This document shows positions 28,479-38,204 of a DNA stretch of 64,000 nt, in pieces. The notes beneath the pieces were generated by a model, which searched no databases, was not told the DNA's origin, and worked only from the letters and a program-made list of their open reading frames with translations. Position numbers and translations under genes: made by a program. Location: assembly GCA_039621445.1 (NCBI GenBank), contig CP154955.1:37675123-37739122 (forward strand). Direction: 5' to 3'. Position 1 is the first letter of the stretch. Every line of letters begins with the position of its first letter. Origin of the DNA: Euglena gracilis (taxonomy: Eukaryota > Euglenida > Euglenophyceae > Euglenales).

Positions 28479-31400
28479 TGCATACATACACTGTCTGGGA
28501 AGGAATGTGGCTCTGCCCCTGTCCGCCGCAGGTGCGTTGCGGTGCACGGCGGAGCGGACGCGCTGGGCCCACAGGAGGACCTCTACCTGCTGGACCCGGC
28601 CGCCCTGGCCTGGCGGCGGTGGCAGCCCCGGGGGGCCCGCCCCCCCGCGCGGTCCCACCACGCGCTGGCCTCGGCTGTCTGTTGGGCTGCCGCCTCTGCC
28701 CCACCCCAGCCCCACCCCTGTGTCACTGGGGGGCGGGCGGCGCATTCATTCTGACCTGGAAATGCCTGTCTGGGAGGGAGGGGGGTGACTTGGGGGGGGG
28801 GGGACTCGCCCCCGTCTCGCAGGATTGTGTTTGGCTCGGCCCTACCGAGAGACGATAGATTTGGGTTGCATTTGGCTGAGCCTGGGACTATGGGGGACAC
28901 TCTTCGGAAAGCTTTCTGCAAAAACAAGAGCCGAGGCCTGGCACCGCAATGGTCCCGTTTGCCGGGGGGTTGCTGGTGTTCGGGGGCCGGGCGGCCGGAG
29001 GAGAGGAGGCGTTGGGGCTGTATGACGCGTGGCACTACCGCCCGTCGGCGCCGATTGCGCCACGTGTGTCTGTGTGGCAGGGCAACAGTGCATCTCTTGC
29101 GTTCTCCCTACACGAAGAAGAAGATGGGCTCGTTTGGCTGCCTTTGTTGTTGTTTTTGTTGCAGCCCAACAACATTGGCGTGCCCAGCATTTTGCATGGA
29201 ACTGAATTGAAACTGGAAGTGGAGTATTTGTATTGAAAGTCTCGTCTGGAGCCCTACCCCTCCCCAGGGCTTCCGCCGGTGGCGCCGGCCTCCGTACCCA
29301 CGCCCGCCACCCCCACCAGCCCCCTCCGCCCCGCCGCCCCCTCCGCCTCCCCCCTCAGCCCCGTTGCCTCCTCCGGACCCCCGCAGGTCCCGGAGGCGGC
29401 GCTGTGCAGCGTGGCGGCCGGCCAGGCGGCAGTTGGGGTGGGCCAGGGCTGGACGGAAACCCCGGAGAGTACGGGTGTTGGGTGGGGCTCCACCCCCCAG
29501 GCCTTCCGGTCGGGCCCTGGGGTGGAGGTGTACCGGCCGCTGTGCGGGGCGCTGTGGCCCGGGGTCGACCCATCGCCGCGAGACACACAGCCGGGATCCT
29601 CCGTCCCAGTTCTGTGGGGTGTGTCCAGAACACAAGGGTTGCCAGGCGGGGTGCACGACCAATAACAATGACAGTGAGAAGGAGATCTTCTTTTCCGCTG
29701 GTAAGGAAACGCAATGTGCTCTGGGAGTGGAAGCTGGATCGCCCGTGACTGTCGATGGGATGGCACAGCAACGACAGGGTCAAGTGGATGTTTCCTCCCC
29801 TCCCGGCAGCTTGCCAGGTGGTCTATTCCTCGCAAAGGTACATGGTGAACAAAAATTGCACCAGACAAATATTTTTGGTACAGTACCCAAATTTTTACGA
29901 TAAAAAAATATTTTTTGCCTTTTACCCTTTTCCATGAACCTTCAGCCCAAAGTGACCAAATGCCAGAAACGTCCAAAAACAGCCCAAAGATGACACAAAA
30001 TGCATGATTGTGGCAAATCATGAAAATGGCAAATATTGACCTTTGATGGGGGTTTGGACAAAAAAATCTGAACTTGTTCAATTTCCTCAATGAAAAGCAG
30101 TGGATACAAACAAAAAGATGCTAAAGAGCAGTTTTATTTAAAATTTATTTGCTAGAATCAAAATTTTAGAAGAAACTTCATTCATTCATTGCATTATTTG
30201 TTGTTGTTGTTTAATGTAATTTCTATCTGACATAATATTTGTCTACGCTGTAAAATGGCAGGAGACACCGTTTTTTTTTTTGTGAGCTCTGCATTTTGCA
30301 AGTTTTCTTGCACATCCAATGCTTCCCTCTGTCCCCAAATATAACCTCCCCAATGCACCCCAATGTAATCTCCCCAATGTAGCCCCCAAATGTTACCTTT
30401 CCTCACCCCCACAAGTATGGTCCCCCACCTCCCTCCCCCTTGAGGTGGGGTCCCCTCCGGTTTAAGAAAACCCCTCACCCCAAATGTGTTGGAGGTTACG
30501 TTAGTCTGTGTCAGAGGGGGGTTGCATTGGGGAGGTTGCATTTAGGGGAGTGCATTGGGGAGGTTATATTTGGGGAGATGCATTGGGGAGATTATATTAG
30601 GGAGTGCATTGGAGACAGGGATTTTTTTAAGTTTGGACCCCCGGGGGAGGGGGAGGGGTAGGGTGGGTGGGTCCGCCGGACCCCCTCCCCCCCGGGGGGG
30701 TCCCCCCCGGAGGGGGGTGGGATAAACCCCCCCCATTTAAACCGACCCCCCTTCTAAACCGACCTACCCTTCCAAACCGACCCATTGCAGAATTTCAACC
30801 AAAAAAAGAAATAAACCGACCCATGGCAAGTTGGATGACAAACATGCACAACACAATGGAAGCCGCCAATGGAAAGAGCGTCCATGCTCATTGAATACTT
30901 GGTATTGATGACCCAAAATTAGGATTTTACACCCAAAATTAGGCATTTGCTTCCAAATTTTGGAGTTTGCACCTCAAATTGGGCATTTTCCTCCGAAAAT
31001 TTGCTGTTGGAACCCAAAAATTACAAAATTAGGTGTTTGCCATCTAAAATTTGAAGTTTGCACCAAAATTAGGCAGTCTGCCACCAAAAAAATTGGACAT
31101 TACACCCAAAATTCAGCATTTTCCCCCAAAAATTAAGAGTATGCATCCCAAATTAGGCATTTGTCACTCAAAGTTAGGAATTGGCCGACCAAATTGGGAA
31201 TTCGCCAATTGAAATTGCCTTGCTAACATCAACCCGCTTCCGTCACGCCGTCGGCCAGCCGTGTGCTCCCCCTGAAACCGACCCCCCGTCTAAACCGACC
31301 CCCTCCAGGATTTCCGCCAACCCAAAAGTCCTAAACCGACGGGTCGGTTTAAATGGGGGGGGGGGTTATACTTTTCGGCGCCGCAGGCGCCGAAAAAATT

Positions 31401-33393
31401 CCATTTTTAGCACTTTTCGCGATTTTTCGGCCATTTTTTGTGGGTCCCCCGGGACCCCCTCCCCCCCCCCGGGGGGGCCCCCCCCAAGGGGGTGGGTGGG
31501 TGGGGGGACCCCCCCTCCCCCCCGGTCTTAAAAAAACCCCTGATTGGAGAGCTCCCACCAGGTTGTGGACCCCCCCAGGGGGTCCGTTGAAATAAAGTTT
31601 GGGCCAGCCCTGCGAAGCCAGGCTGAACCGGAAAATTTGAAAAAAGGGCCAAAATGGCAAAAATGGCGGTTTTTGAGGTTTTAGTTTTTTCACCTCCAGA
31701 GTATTGGGTAAAAAAAATGCCAACCCGGCTGGATTTTTTGAGGGACCCTCCGGGTTCATCTACCCGCTGGCTGCCCCCCCCCCCCCCGCCGTACCCCGCT
31801 CCCCCAAGAGGGGGGGGGGTCCATGCTCACCTTTTTTTCCCCCTAGCCAGCACCTTTTTCCAGTCGGCCCGCGTGACCTTCCCCCGTCCCGGGGGGTCTT
31901 TGGCTGGGGTTCCCTGGTTTCCTCTGAGCCGCACTCACCCGCCCTTCTTCGCCGCCAGTGGAGGTCCCCGCCAGCAAACCCCCAACGGGTTGGCTTTGCC
32001 GACGCCCCCCGCGGAGCCCGTGACCCTCTCGGTGGCCGACTGGCGGCACAGTCGCCCGCCTGCCTCGGTGATGGTCCCGCCGGACCCCTCCCCGGTCCCG
32101 ACCCCGGCCCCCCGCTCCGGGACCCCCAACCAAACCGGCCCCCCGCCCCCCAACTCGGCACGCAGCCGCAGCCCTGACCTCCGGGACGACGCCTTGGCGC
32201 CGGCCATCCTGGACGAGCTGCAGGGGCTGCGCCTGCAGTGCCAGCAGGCTCTGGAGCGGAGTGAAGAGCTGCAGGTGCGAAGCGCCGTGGTGGGAGAACG
32301 TGGGGGGCGCCAGGGCGTCGCTTAAGCATAATCTCATTAATAATAGTAAGGTAATTGACCCAGCATGCGGGGTCCAGCCAGCCAGCAGCCTTTTTCCAAC
32401 CTGAGTATTTTATATTTATTTTACAGCCTCCCAAGGGGCGGCTGGACGGAAACGGATTTTTGCTTTCGGGGTGCAAAAATGAGCGAAAAATGGACAAAAA
32501 TGGGTTGCAAAAGGGCTGGCCAGGGCAAATTTTGGCAAAAAGAATCGATATTTTGCATAATTGGCAGATCTTTGAGCTTTTTTTGCATTTTCAATTCCTT
32601 GAACCCAGTTCGAACCCCAGTCGGGTCCAGTTCCAGCCGGGCCTATGGGGGGGGGGGAGGGGGGGTCAGCCAGCAGCCTTTTTCCAGCCAGCCCAAATTT
32701 TCCAGCCTCTGAGCTGGACCCTTGGGGGGTTCCTTAATGTCCTGATGGGAACGCCCTGCTGGGGGCTGCGATGCCGTGTGCCCGTGATGGAGTTTGAGGC
32801 GTCCGGTGCCCCCCCCTCCCCCACCGCTTGGGCCCATCCCCACCGCCACCGTTTTCTCCAAAAGGACGCCGCGCCAGACAACGGACGGCTGTGTGGGGGT
32901 ATGTCCCGCCGCCCGCCACGGCCCACAGGGGGCGCTGGAGCACTGCACTGGCCGGCTGGGGCAGCGCCAGGAGGCCCTGGCGGAGGTCATCCTCGCCAGC
33001 CCGCTGTGCCGCGCCTCGCCCCTTCATTACCCCACCCTCTTTTCTCGTCATCCCATCTCCCCTCCCTCTGGTGCGCACATAACCAACGAGAAGCCAGCCA
33101 TTCGGATGTCTTTCCCTTTCAAAGTCTCAAGTGTTCCAGGCTGCATAATTCGTCAATCGGGGAATTTCAAAAGGGGAACCCTGTTTGAAATACTCATTGA
33201 GATAACACAATTCAGCAAATAATAACCCAACGATGCGGCAAATGATTCAGCAGGGGAAGGAATGGGATTTGCCTGCAATAAGCACATGGCGCTGAGGGGG
33301 ACACAGTTACAGGAGATCCGTGGTCCACCTGAAGCCTCCCGCCTGGAGAATTGCATTCACCAAGTGCGACAACTTGAGGAGAGGGTGCAACAG
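25385..33393 (+). CDS. Kelch-repeat protein with C-terminal coiled coil, copy A
   Basis: A plus-strand multi-exon gene. Starts MAAPQPEPARGQWELLFDAP. Kelch-like blades follow across about six exons, with landmarks LLLVLGTDGLGPGQPLDLYA and LDFATMRW in exons 2-3, and VAVLFGG, FVFGGHDAG, VAVHGGADALGP and LLVFGGRAAGGEE in exons 4-7. These are expected to fold as a beta-propeller. Next come a Pro/Ser/Thr/Ala-rich linker and coiled coil (ILDELQGLRLQCQQALERSE; HQVRQLEERVQQ). The order kelch, linker, coiled coil resembles fungal Tea1-type polarity proteins, but kelch plus coiled coil is widespread. Several splice junctions are unresolved, including a non-GT donor for exon 1. The gene probably continues beyond 33,393 toward the assembly gap. 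Intron 1 holds a segment absent from copy B. Confidence 0.7.
25560..26190. mobile_element. Copy-A-specific segment in kelch intron 1
   Basis: Absent from copy B, whose intron jumps from the shared GCAGATGCC to a short hairpin. It contains two ~70-base direct repeats (about 25,729-25,801 and 25,994-26,058) around TGCCCCGTTA, CCATCTTTTT and TGCCCCGTTATTTGGGCA, and a hairpin GGGCAGTGCCC ... GGGCACTGCCC near 26,045-26,075. No ORF or clear terminal repeats. Confidence 0.5.
26218..26460 (+). CDS. Kelch gene exon 2, copy A
   Basis: Acceptor at one of three tandem cag/CAGCAG positions (26,217-26,223), phase 1. Encodes VPFSAGPAPGAALYAVGEGG, LLLVLGTDGLGP and DLYAFDLAARRWHRVDAGG, a recognisable kelch blade. 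Donor gtggag at 26,461 (phase 2), or gtgcgc at 26,478. Confidence 0.7.
26647..26755 (+). CDS. Kelch gene exon 3, copy A
   Basis: Acceptor gcgttcag leaves one base matching the phase-2 end of exon 2. Encodes GPGLTLSALDFATMRWQTHQ and PGGPAPPA, the second half of a blade. Confidence 0.65.
27007..27163 (+). CDS. Kelch gene exon 4, copy A
   Basis: Acceptor gatgcggcag, donor gtgtgg. Kelch blade with the Gly-Gly pair (FSCAVAGEGVAVLFGGVTAG; LLDADALQWRPLAVTG). Confidence 0.75.
27673..27838 (+). CDS. Kelch gene exon 5, copy A
   Basis: After ccgccgggcag, reads AVMFVFGGHDAGRQFCATLH, ALPHRHWLAFAPGG and PRGWHAMAALDG. Ends at phase 2 before gtgtgg, matching the one-base start of exon 6. The junction to exon 4 is out of phase as drawn, so the 5' edge may be off. 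Confidence 0.65.
28071..28380. repeat. (CATA)n array in kelch intron 5
   Basis: About 310 bases of CATA units with a few GTAC/GCAT variants. Produces spurious Thr-Tyr-Ile-His and Cys-Met-Tyr-Val open frames. Confidence 0.97.
28404..28478. repeat. (GACA)n array in kelch intron 5
   Basis: About 75 bases of GACA/GAGACAGA units, separated from the CATA array by GTACGTACGTATGTATGCAT, ending 53 bases before the acceptor of exon 6. Confidence 0.95.
28532..28676 (+). CDS. Kelch gene exon 6, copy A
   Basis: Acceptor gtccgccgcag. Kelch blade CVAVHGGADALGPQEDLYLL, DPAALAWRRW and RPPARSHHALAS. It directly follows the long CATA/GACA microsatellite intron. Donor gtctgt at 28,677. Confidence 0.75.
28931..29028 (+). 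CDS. Kelch gene exon 7, copy A
   Basis: Reads RPGTAMVPFAGGLLVFGGRA then AGGEEALGLYDA, phase 0 in from acceptor acaagag. A possible tiny exon (IVFGSALPRDD after gtctcgcag at 28,820) may precede it, because one blade between exons 6 and 7 looks incomplete. Confidence 0.65.
29268..29386 (+). CDS. Kelch gene exon 8 (Pro/Ser/Ala-rich linker), copy A
   Basis: Acceptor cctccccag, donor cag|gtcccg. All three frames are open and low-complexity. The frame giving ASVPTPATPTSPLRPAAPSA best resembles the linker in exon 9, but the frame giving GFRRWRRP would complete a kelch blade, so the frame is undecided. Confidence 0.4.
30335..30625. repeat. Inverted arms of a short-period GCATTGGGGAGG repeat
   Basis: The left arm (about 30,337-30,400) carries CCTCCCCAATGCACCCCAAT. 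The right arm (about 30,510-30,625) carries ATTGGGGAGGTTATATTTGG and close variants with a period of roughly 18-26 bases. The arms are reverse complements around a centre containing GGTTTAAGAAAACCCCT. Confidence 0.75.
30905..31205. repeat. AT-rich ~21-bp minisatellite
   Basis: Roughly thirteen degenerate tandem units built on ACCCAAAATTAGGCATTTGC. Units vary by substitution and small indel. No coding capacity. Confidence 0.85.
31959..32274 (+). CDS. Kelch gene exon 9 (linker and coiled coil), copy A
   Basis: Acceptor cttcgccgccag, ends at phase 0 before gtgcga. Contains TPPAEPVTLSVADWRHSRPP and PSPVPTPAPRSGTPNQTGPP, then coiled coil APAILDELQGLRLQCQQALE. Confidence 0.72.
32370..32725. repeat. 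Dispersed intron repeat family, member 4
   Basis: Kelch intron 9. Starts CCAGCCAGCAGCCTTTTTCC and ends CAGCCAGCAGCCTTTTTCCA ... CTCTGAGCTGGACCC. The core has AAGGGGCGGCTGGACGG, GCTTTCGGGGTGCAAAAATG and GGGCTGGCCAGGGCAAATTT. This is the most complete member, and its left core also matches the isolated palindrome at 14,157-14,215. Confidence 0.6.
32929..33005 (+). CDS. Kelch gene exon 10, copy A
   Basis: Phase 0 in (acceptor acggcccacag), phase 2 out (gtgccg). Helical GALEHCTGRLGQRQEALAEV then ILASPL. Confidence 0.65.
33297..33393 (+). CDS. Kelch gene exon 11 (last recognised), copy A
   Basis: Coiled-coil exon containing EASRLENCIHQVRQLEERVQ, ending at cag before gtgtgg. Codon use is less GC-rich than other exons and the acceptor is uncertain (33,296, or 33,306 after gacacag). 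Further exons may lie in the assembly gap or beyond. Confidence 0.5.
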
Positions 33394-33429
33394 GTGTGGA
33401 AATTTGCGTTGCATGACCTGGATGGTCGG

Positions 33430-33810
33430 CCATATCACATATGGCTTAAAGTGGAGCCCCCACACTTAAGTGTGGGGCACTGTGAGGGGTTATGTGCGTG
33501 GTGGGGGGTAGGGGCTGGGAGGTAGTGTGGGGGGTAATGTGGGTGTGTGTGGGGCGGTAATGTGGTAATGTGGATGTGGGGAGGTGGAGTGCGGGGGGTC
33601 TGGAGGAGGGTGTCTGTTGTGTGCAGCTGGTTGCACAGGAAACGGACGTTGTTATTTTGGTTCTGGGCGTCCGCCCCCCCCCCCGACGAGTAATCTAAAA
33701 TGACGCCAAAAAGTTGCACGTGTGGGACACTATGGGGGTGGGGGGTGGTGGAGAGGGGATAGTGGGGGGGTGTGGAGGGTGTGGGGGGTACTGTGGGGGC
33801 ACCACTTTGT
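33430..33810. repeat. G/T-rich tract in or after the kelch gene 3' end
   Basis: Extended GTGGGG/GTGTGG sequence with many G-runs of four or more on the plus strand. Potential G-quadruplex-forming stretch, low complexity. Confidence 0.6.
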
Positions 33811-33824
33811 GCCATCGCTCGGTA

Positions 33825-34010
33825 TTTTGCCTCCAAATTTTGGCTGAAGAACCCAACCCAGCTGGATTTGGACCTTTTTTTGGGCACCAGTCGGGTCCCC
33901 CCTGGACCCCCACTGAGGGAGGGTAGTTCAGCTGGCACCTTTCTCCAAGTACCTTTTTCCGGCTGGCCCGAGGGACCCCTCCCGGGGGTCCTTAAGAAAA
34001 CCCCTTGCGA
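33825..34010. repeat. Dispersed intron repeat family, member 5 (partial)
   Basis: Carries CCAGCTGGATTTGGACC, AGCTGGCACCTTTCTCC, CTTTTTCCGGCTGGCC and the terminal GGTCCTTAAGAAAACCCCTT motif, resembling 13,262-13,535 in inverse order. It lies about 100 bases before the assembly gap. Confidence 0.45.
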
Positions 34011-34112
34011 GTGCGTGCCTGTGTGCTTTGGATAGACATCATGCACGCACACAGAGATAAATGTATGTATGTGCACACATAATGTAACACACTAGTCACA
34101 GTACGGTAGAAA

Positions 34113-34125
34113 NNNNNNNNNNNNN
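34113..34125. other. Assembly gap (13 N)
   Basis: A run of 13 N separates 34,112 from 34,126. It lies downstream of the copy-A kelch gene and upstream of the sequence leading into copy B, so the order and distance of the two copies depend on this join. Confidence 0.99.
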
Positions 34126-35150
34126 CCCAAAAACCCATTACCTCCATATGGCCATGTGATGTGTGTACATGTACGCGGCTATCCACCTCAAAAGCCAATG
34201 CAATGAAAACAATTGACTCCCGCATCCAAGTCTTGGGGGAGTGAGAAACATCAGGAGTAACGTTGACTGCTAAGTTCGGGGGAACACAAAACCCAATTAG
34301 CAGGTTATGAGCTGCTTTCACGGACTGTGCAATATTGCTTTAAATTAAAAAATTACGAAGAAGAATAACGATCATTCGAAGAAGAATAACGAAGAATAGG
34401 ATCGTTCCAGGCTCTCATGGCCAGGCTGCTGCTTTTTCAGTTTGACACTGTTGCTGGCCTGCTGAGAGATACAGAAAAGGGAACAAAATGTTAAAAGGTC
34501 TCGTATATACACAGACCTTTAACGGCGGACACTCTCCGTGGTTTTTTTTGTAGCGAGCTGGATTCGGTATTTTCAATCCAAAGGAATTACTATCATTATA
34601 TATATGTATATATAGTCATTATCATTTAATGTTGTTATTAAGGTAGTCGGCCACATCAAGTGTGAAAATGAGACCAGGAAAACTGTTTTGCAATTTGTGG
34701 ACTAGGTGTGCTGCATTGTTGCACTTATTTTATCTATCTATCTATTTATTTATTTATTTATTATTTTATTCATTCATTCATTCATTTATTTATTTTTTCA
34801 TCGGACGGTCTTTATCACATTATTGATGTTTCGAAACCGGAAAGGTGGAACGAAAGGTAACGTTACAACATCAGAATTGGGGCATAGGAGCGATGCCAGG
34901 TGCAGATTCCAATGTTTCAGCATTTGCAGGATGAATATCTAGAAAGTAGCAACGAAGAAGGGGAAGAAGAAGCGTCGGATGGTTGAATTCAAGTGCGCAG
35001 GGCTAATCAGTGGTGGTTTATTGGTTGCCATTGGGCTGGCTTTTTGTCATAGGTGTTAGAAAAAACGTACCAGCTACAGCAGGAGGGGCAGTCCTTCTGT
35101 GCGTTTTTTTGTTCATCAGTCGACAGAAACCCGACGATTTTTTCCTGAGT
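34126..35150. other. Sequence after the gap, no gene recognised
   Basis: AT-rich unique-looking sequence with short runs such as TATCTATC and TTTATTTA (34,730-34,800). No exon-like GC-rich ORFs. It should correspond to sequence left of position 1 if copy A continues, but that is outside the window. Confidence 0.5.
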
Positions 35151-35153
35151 CAC

Positions 35154-35710
35154 CTGAAATCAACGGCATATGGCAGAAATGCTCTGTTTTTTTTTAAAAC
35201 TGTATAAACCACACTGGTCAAACTCTTTTGCAAAAAAAAACTTGCAATTTTTTTCACCACACTGGTGGTCTGCCAGCAGGGTGGGGAAGGGAGGGGTGGC
35301 CTGAGGTCCCCTTGGCCACAGACCTCAATGGGGACGCCAAAGGCCCGGATCTGTGTTCTGGGGCTCCAGAGCTGGAGGGCAGAGTCAAGAACGAAAGGAA
35401 TCGGAGGACCATGCGATGGAATCCATTACTTGAACACTTGCAACATGGTTGGTCCACACGTGACTCCTGACTCTTGAAAGAGAACGTGCACACGTGGGGC
35501 ATGCAGTCCCATCTCTTTGTTTGACACATGCCTTTGGCCCCTGAAAATCAAAGCAGACTTCAATGTTGCGGGGGGACCGTCATGCATCACTCCTATTATT
35601 GTCATATAAGTTGGCATGCTGTTCAGCTGCTTAGTGCAGGCTTCACCCATTTCAATCTGGAACGTGCTTGGTAAAGCATGGGTCAAGGTTTTGCAGACAG
35701 TTAGACACAT
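35154..35710 (-). pseudogene. Unidentified minus-strand coding-like segments
   Basis: Two adjoining minus-strand open frames. At 35,710-35,426: LPSTFQIEMGEACTKQLNSM, then PTYMTIIGVMHDGPPATLKS and ALIFRGQRHVSNKEM. At about 35,425-35,154: WSPRTQIRAFGVPIEVCGQG and QTTSVVKKIASFFLQKSL, ending at GATTTCAG|GTGACT, a good splice donor. They are in different frames, so an intron or frameshift separates them. Amino-acid composition looks coding, but the family is unknown. They lie upstream (in the minus sense) of nothing recognisable, next to the Ala/Pro segment and the transposase remnant. Confidence 0.3.
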
Positions 35711-35929
35711 ACCAAAAATGCCGGATTTCTATACAAAAATTGTGGGTTGATACTCAGTTTCGGCAATGCTTGTGGATTGGGTGCCGAAGGCCAAAGGGCA
35801 TCCAATCCCGGCTTCATGCCATTACTCCACCGTCAAGGGTCAATGCGCACATGCACCCCCCAATCAGGGATGTTGTATGCCCAGATGGCAAACCGAGGAC
35901 TGCAGGGGACGCTTTGGTGCTGGCAGTTG

Positions 35930-36090
35930 GGCAGGGGTGGGAGCTTGGGCGGAGGCTGGCGCGTGGGTGGGCGCTGGCGCTTGGGCAGGCGCTGGGGAGG
36001 GCGCTGGCGCTCGGGCGGGCGCGTCCATGACGACCACCATACCCGCATGGCCCGCTGCAAAGAAAAAATGATGACAATGGTAGAAAAAAA
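35930..36090 (-). repeat. Third, diverged copy of the Ala/Pro-rich segment
   Basis: This block resembles 1,637-1,765 and 38,612-38,745: a minus-strand acceptor with a pyrimidine tract, then GHAGMVVVMDAPARAPAP and a run of AP-type codons. The downstream sequence differs from the other two, so it is a dispersed relative and not part of the 27-kb duplication. Immediately upstream on the minus strand (36,135-36,276) is a short open frame with an acidic stretch (DADEEGKVDAEQDL), possibly another exon of the same family. Confidence 0.5.
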
Positions 36091-36739
36091 GCAGAGCGTT
36101 CCAATGCAGCGATGCTATGTCATCAGGAGATTTGTCATCCAGGGAATCGAAACAAATCCAAGAGGTCCTCATCCAACAAGGTGCTCAAATCCTGCTCGGC
36201 ATCAACTTTGCCCTCTTCATCTGCATCAGCTGCGACAACTCCATGGGACAAAGGCAGCAATGCCACAATGGAGGAGCATTACTACTTTGCAATGCCACAA
36301 AGCAAACACGTAGCGCCCGGGCCAACGGGTGTTCCAGCAGATCCCCTTGGTCCCCCGCCAGCTGCCAAGGCAAGCGGCAAGCAGATGGAACAAACACGGC
36401 ATGCCTGAAAAGTGTCTCAGGACCTCTGAATTTAAAAAAAAGTCTTGCTTTTCAGGAACGTTGGGTTTGTGTCTGATAGGGGTGGAAATAGAAGAAAAAA
36501 AACTGTTGAGTCAAATACAAAATGCCAAGCATATCGTTGGCAATATGACAAGCAAGGGACAAAGGAGAAACTTACCAGTTGTGTCTGAGTCACGCACCAG
36601 GTTTAACTCAATTCCATGTTTTTTGTCACCAATGACCGTCTTCTCAAGATAATTTTTCCACTGTGCATGCGTTCGCCGGCTGCGCCTGGTGTCCCGCCGC
36701 CCGACTAGCCCCACACGTCGTCGGACGCTGCCTGCAGCA

Positions 36740-37830
36740 GCGTCCAGAAGGGGTCGGCGGGCAGCACAGCGCGTGCCGCCAGCAGAACTCGGTGACATAT
36801 TCGGGGGCAAGGTCCGACTGCTGGTTCCCCGCTTCCGCAGGAAGGTCTTCAGCAAACCCCAGGTTCCGTCTAGACCCTGCGTTCCTGCCAGGCGCTGGTG
36901 CCCGAGGATGCGCACGCGTCGTGAACTGGCCCGCCACATCGTTCACCGAGGCGTGGAAGCAGTGCCGCTCCTACGCCACGCGCTGGCACGCTCGCGCGTG
37001 GTCCGTGAACACGATGGAACCCGGGGCGATGTGGCAGAACAGGTTGCACGTCTCCGCCAGGGTGAAGCACCGTCAATGCACAGGACCCCGCGCCAACTTG
37101 TGAGGCACCAGTCTTGGTGTTGCCACAGTGCCATCCACCATTGTGGTTAATATGTCATGTGCCAACCATTCTCATGAAGCGTCCCAAGAACCTCCAGCAA
37201 AAAAAAATACCAAAGTGGACAAGAGCCTCTCTGGCAGGAAAAAAGGAATCCTATTCCCAAAATTTTGCATTGGCATATTGCAGCAAAAAACTCTCTGACC
37301 TCTTTAATCCCTGAGCACCCATTCCAAACGGACCTCCTTGGATGTGTTAGCTTGTCACGACTGCTTTCATGTTGACTGAATGATCAAAATGCATTGTTGG
37401 CATGGAAGAATTTTAAGGCAGCTTCACCCCCCCCCACCTATAGGAAAAAATGGCTGAAAATGGCCGAAAATGGCGAACATCTGGGGGTCAACTATAGGCG
37501 CTTGACCTTGTCGTACACCTCGACGTACAGCTCCCGTGTGGCCCGCACCAGGATGCCGCGCACATCGCAACAGTTCTTCGTGGCGTGTCCTGCCACCCCT
37601 TCTGGCGGCGCCAGATCTCGGACTCGTCGCACTCGACCTCCACGCCGTGCCCCCCAACAATTCGGATCGGAGAGCCTGGCTAGTACCACACGTGGACGGT
37701 TTGCCAGCTGATTCCCAGGTGCTTCGCAGCCTCGTTCTTCTCGGTCCCGGTGCACCAGAAATACAGCAGTTTGATGCCGTCCGCCAGGGCGAGGTGCGTG
37801 CCCCCGAAATGGTGTCCGTCAGGGCGTTGT
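36740..37830 (-). pseudogene. Merlin/ISXO2-type DDE transposase remnant, copy B
   Basis: This more complete version shows the motifs in order from right to left: helix-turn-helix-like KHLGISWQTVHVWY, a TAG stop, VECDES (first Asp, about 37,620-37,640), IAPGSIVFTDHARA (second Asp, about 37,000-37,032), then VNDVAGQF, and TQGLDGTWGLLKTFLRKRGT (about 36,838-36,890). The family normally has Ile-Glu-Gly there, so the third acidic residue appears to be Asp rather than Glu. A further frame gives LAPEYVTEFCWR, typical of the C-terminus. At least two frameshifts and two stops separate these blocks. No terminal inverted repeats were recognised. Confidence 0.75.
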
Positions 37831-38204
37831 GGTGATGGCGGTTCTGCCCACAGCGCCAGAACGGTGCCCCTTGGCACCACGTTAGGGGACGCACATGGAG
37901 GTACAACAGCCCGCAACTGGGCAACTTTTGGGCCTGGGGTTGACCAAATCGTATTGCTCGAAAATGGCCAGTGACTGTTCTGGATCGGCCAGGATGCGCA
38001 ATTTCCGGAAGTGTGAGGTGGGAGTGAGAGGTCACGAGGAAAAACCTGCGATCGCGAGGATAGGAACAAGAAAAATTTTTGGATGGCCATTGTGGGGTGA
38101 ACTTCAGCACCTCCCTGGGGGAGGGATGAAGTTACAAGTATTTAAGTTCTCACCTGCCATATATAAATAGGGGATCCCCCCCTCTCTCTTTCTCGAAAAA
38201 TGCT

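Larger units (their letters stand above)
29387..31958. other. Large repeat-filled intron 8 of the kelch gene
   Basis: About 2.6 kb with no exon recognised. It holds an inverted pair of short-period repeats (30,335-30,625), a C/G-homopolymer block (30,640-30,740), an AT-rich ~21-bp minisatellite (30,905-31,205) and a second dense C/G block (31,350-31,545). A third C/G block lies at 31,765-31,825. Confidence 0.7.

Noticed and set aside
28050-28750. Thr-Tyr-Ile-His / Cys-Met-Tyr-Val repeat proteins
   Set aside because: Produced by the CATA and GACA microsatellites in a kelch intron.
33992-34321. Minus-strand ORF crossing the assembly gap
   Set aside because: It contains unknown residues from the N run, and its frame across the gap is arbitrary.
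35747-36313. Plus-strand 188-codon ORF
   Set aside because: Its Gly/Trp/Arg-rich middle is the antisense of the Ala/Pro repeat, which has a proper splice acceptor on the minus strand.
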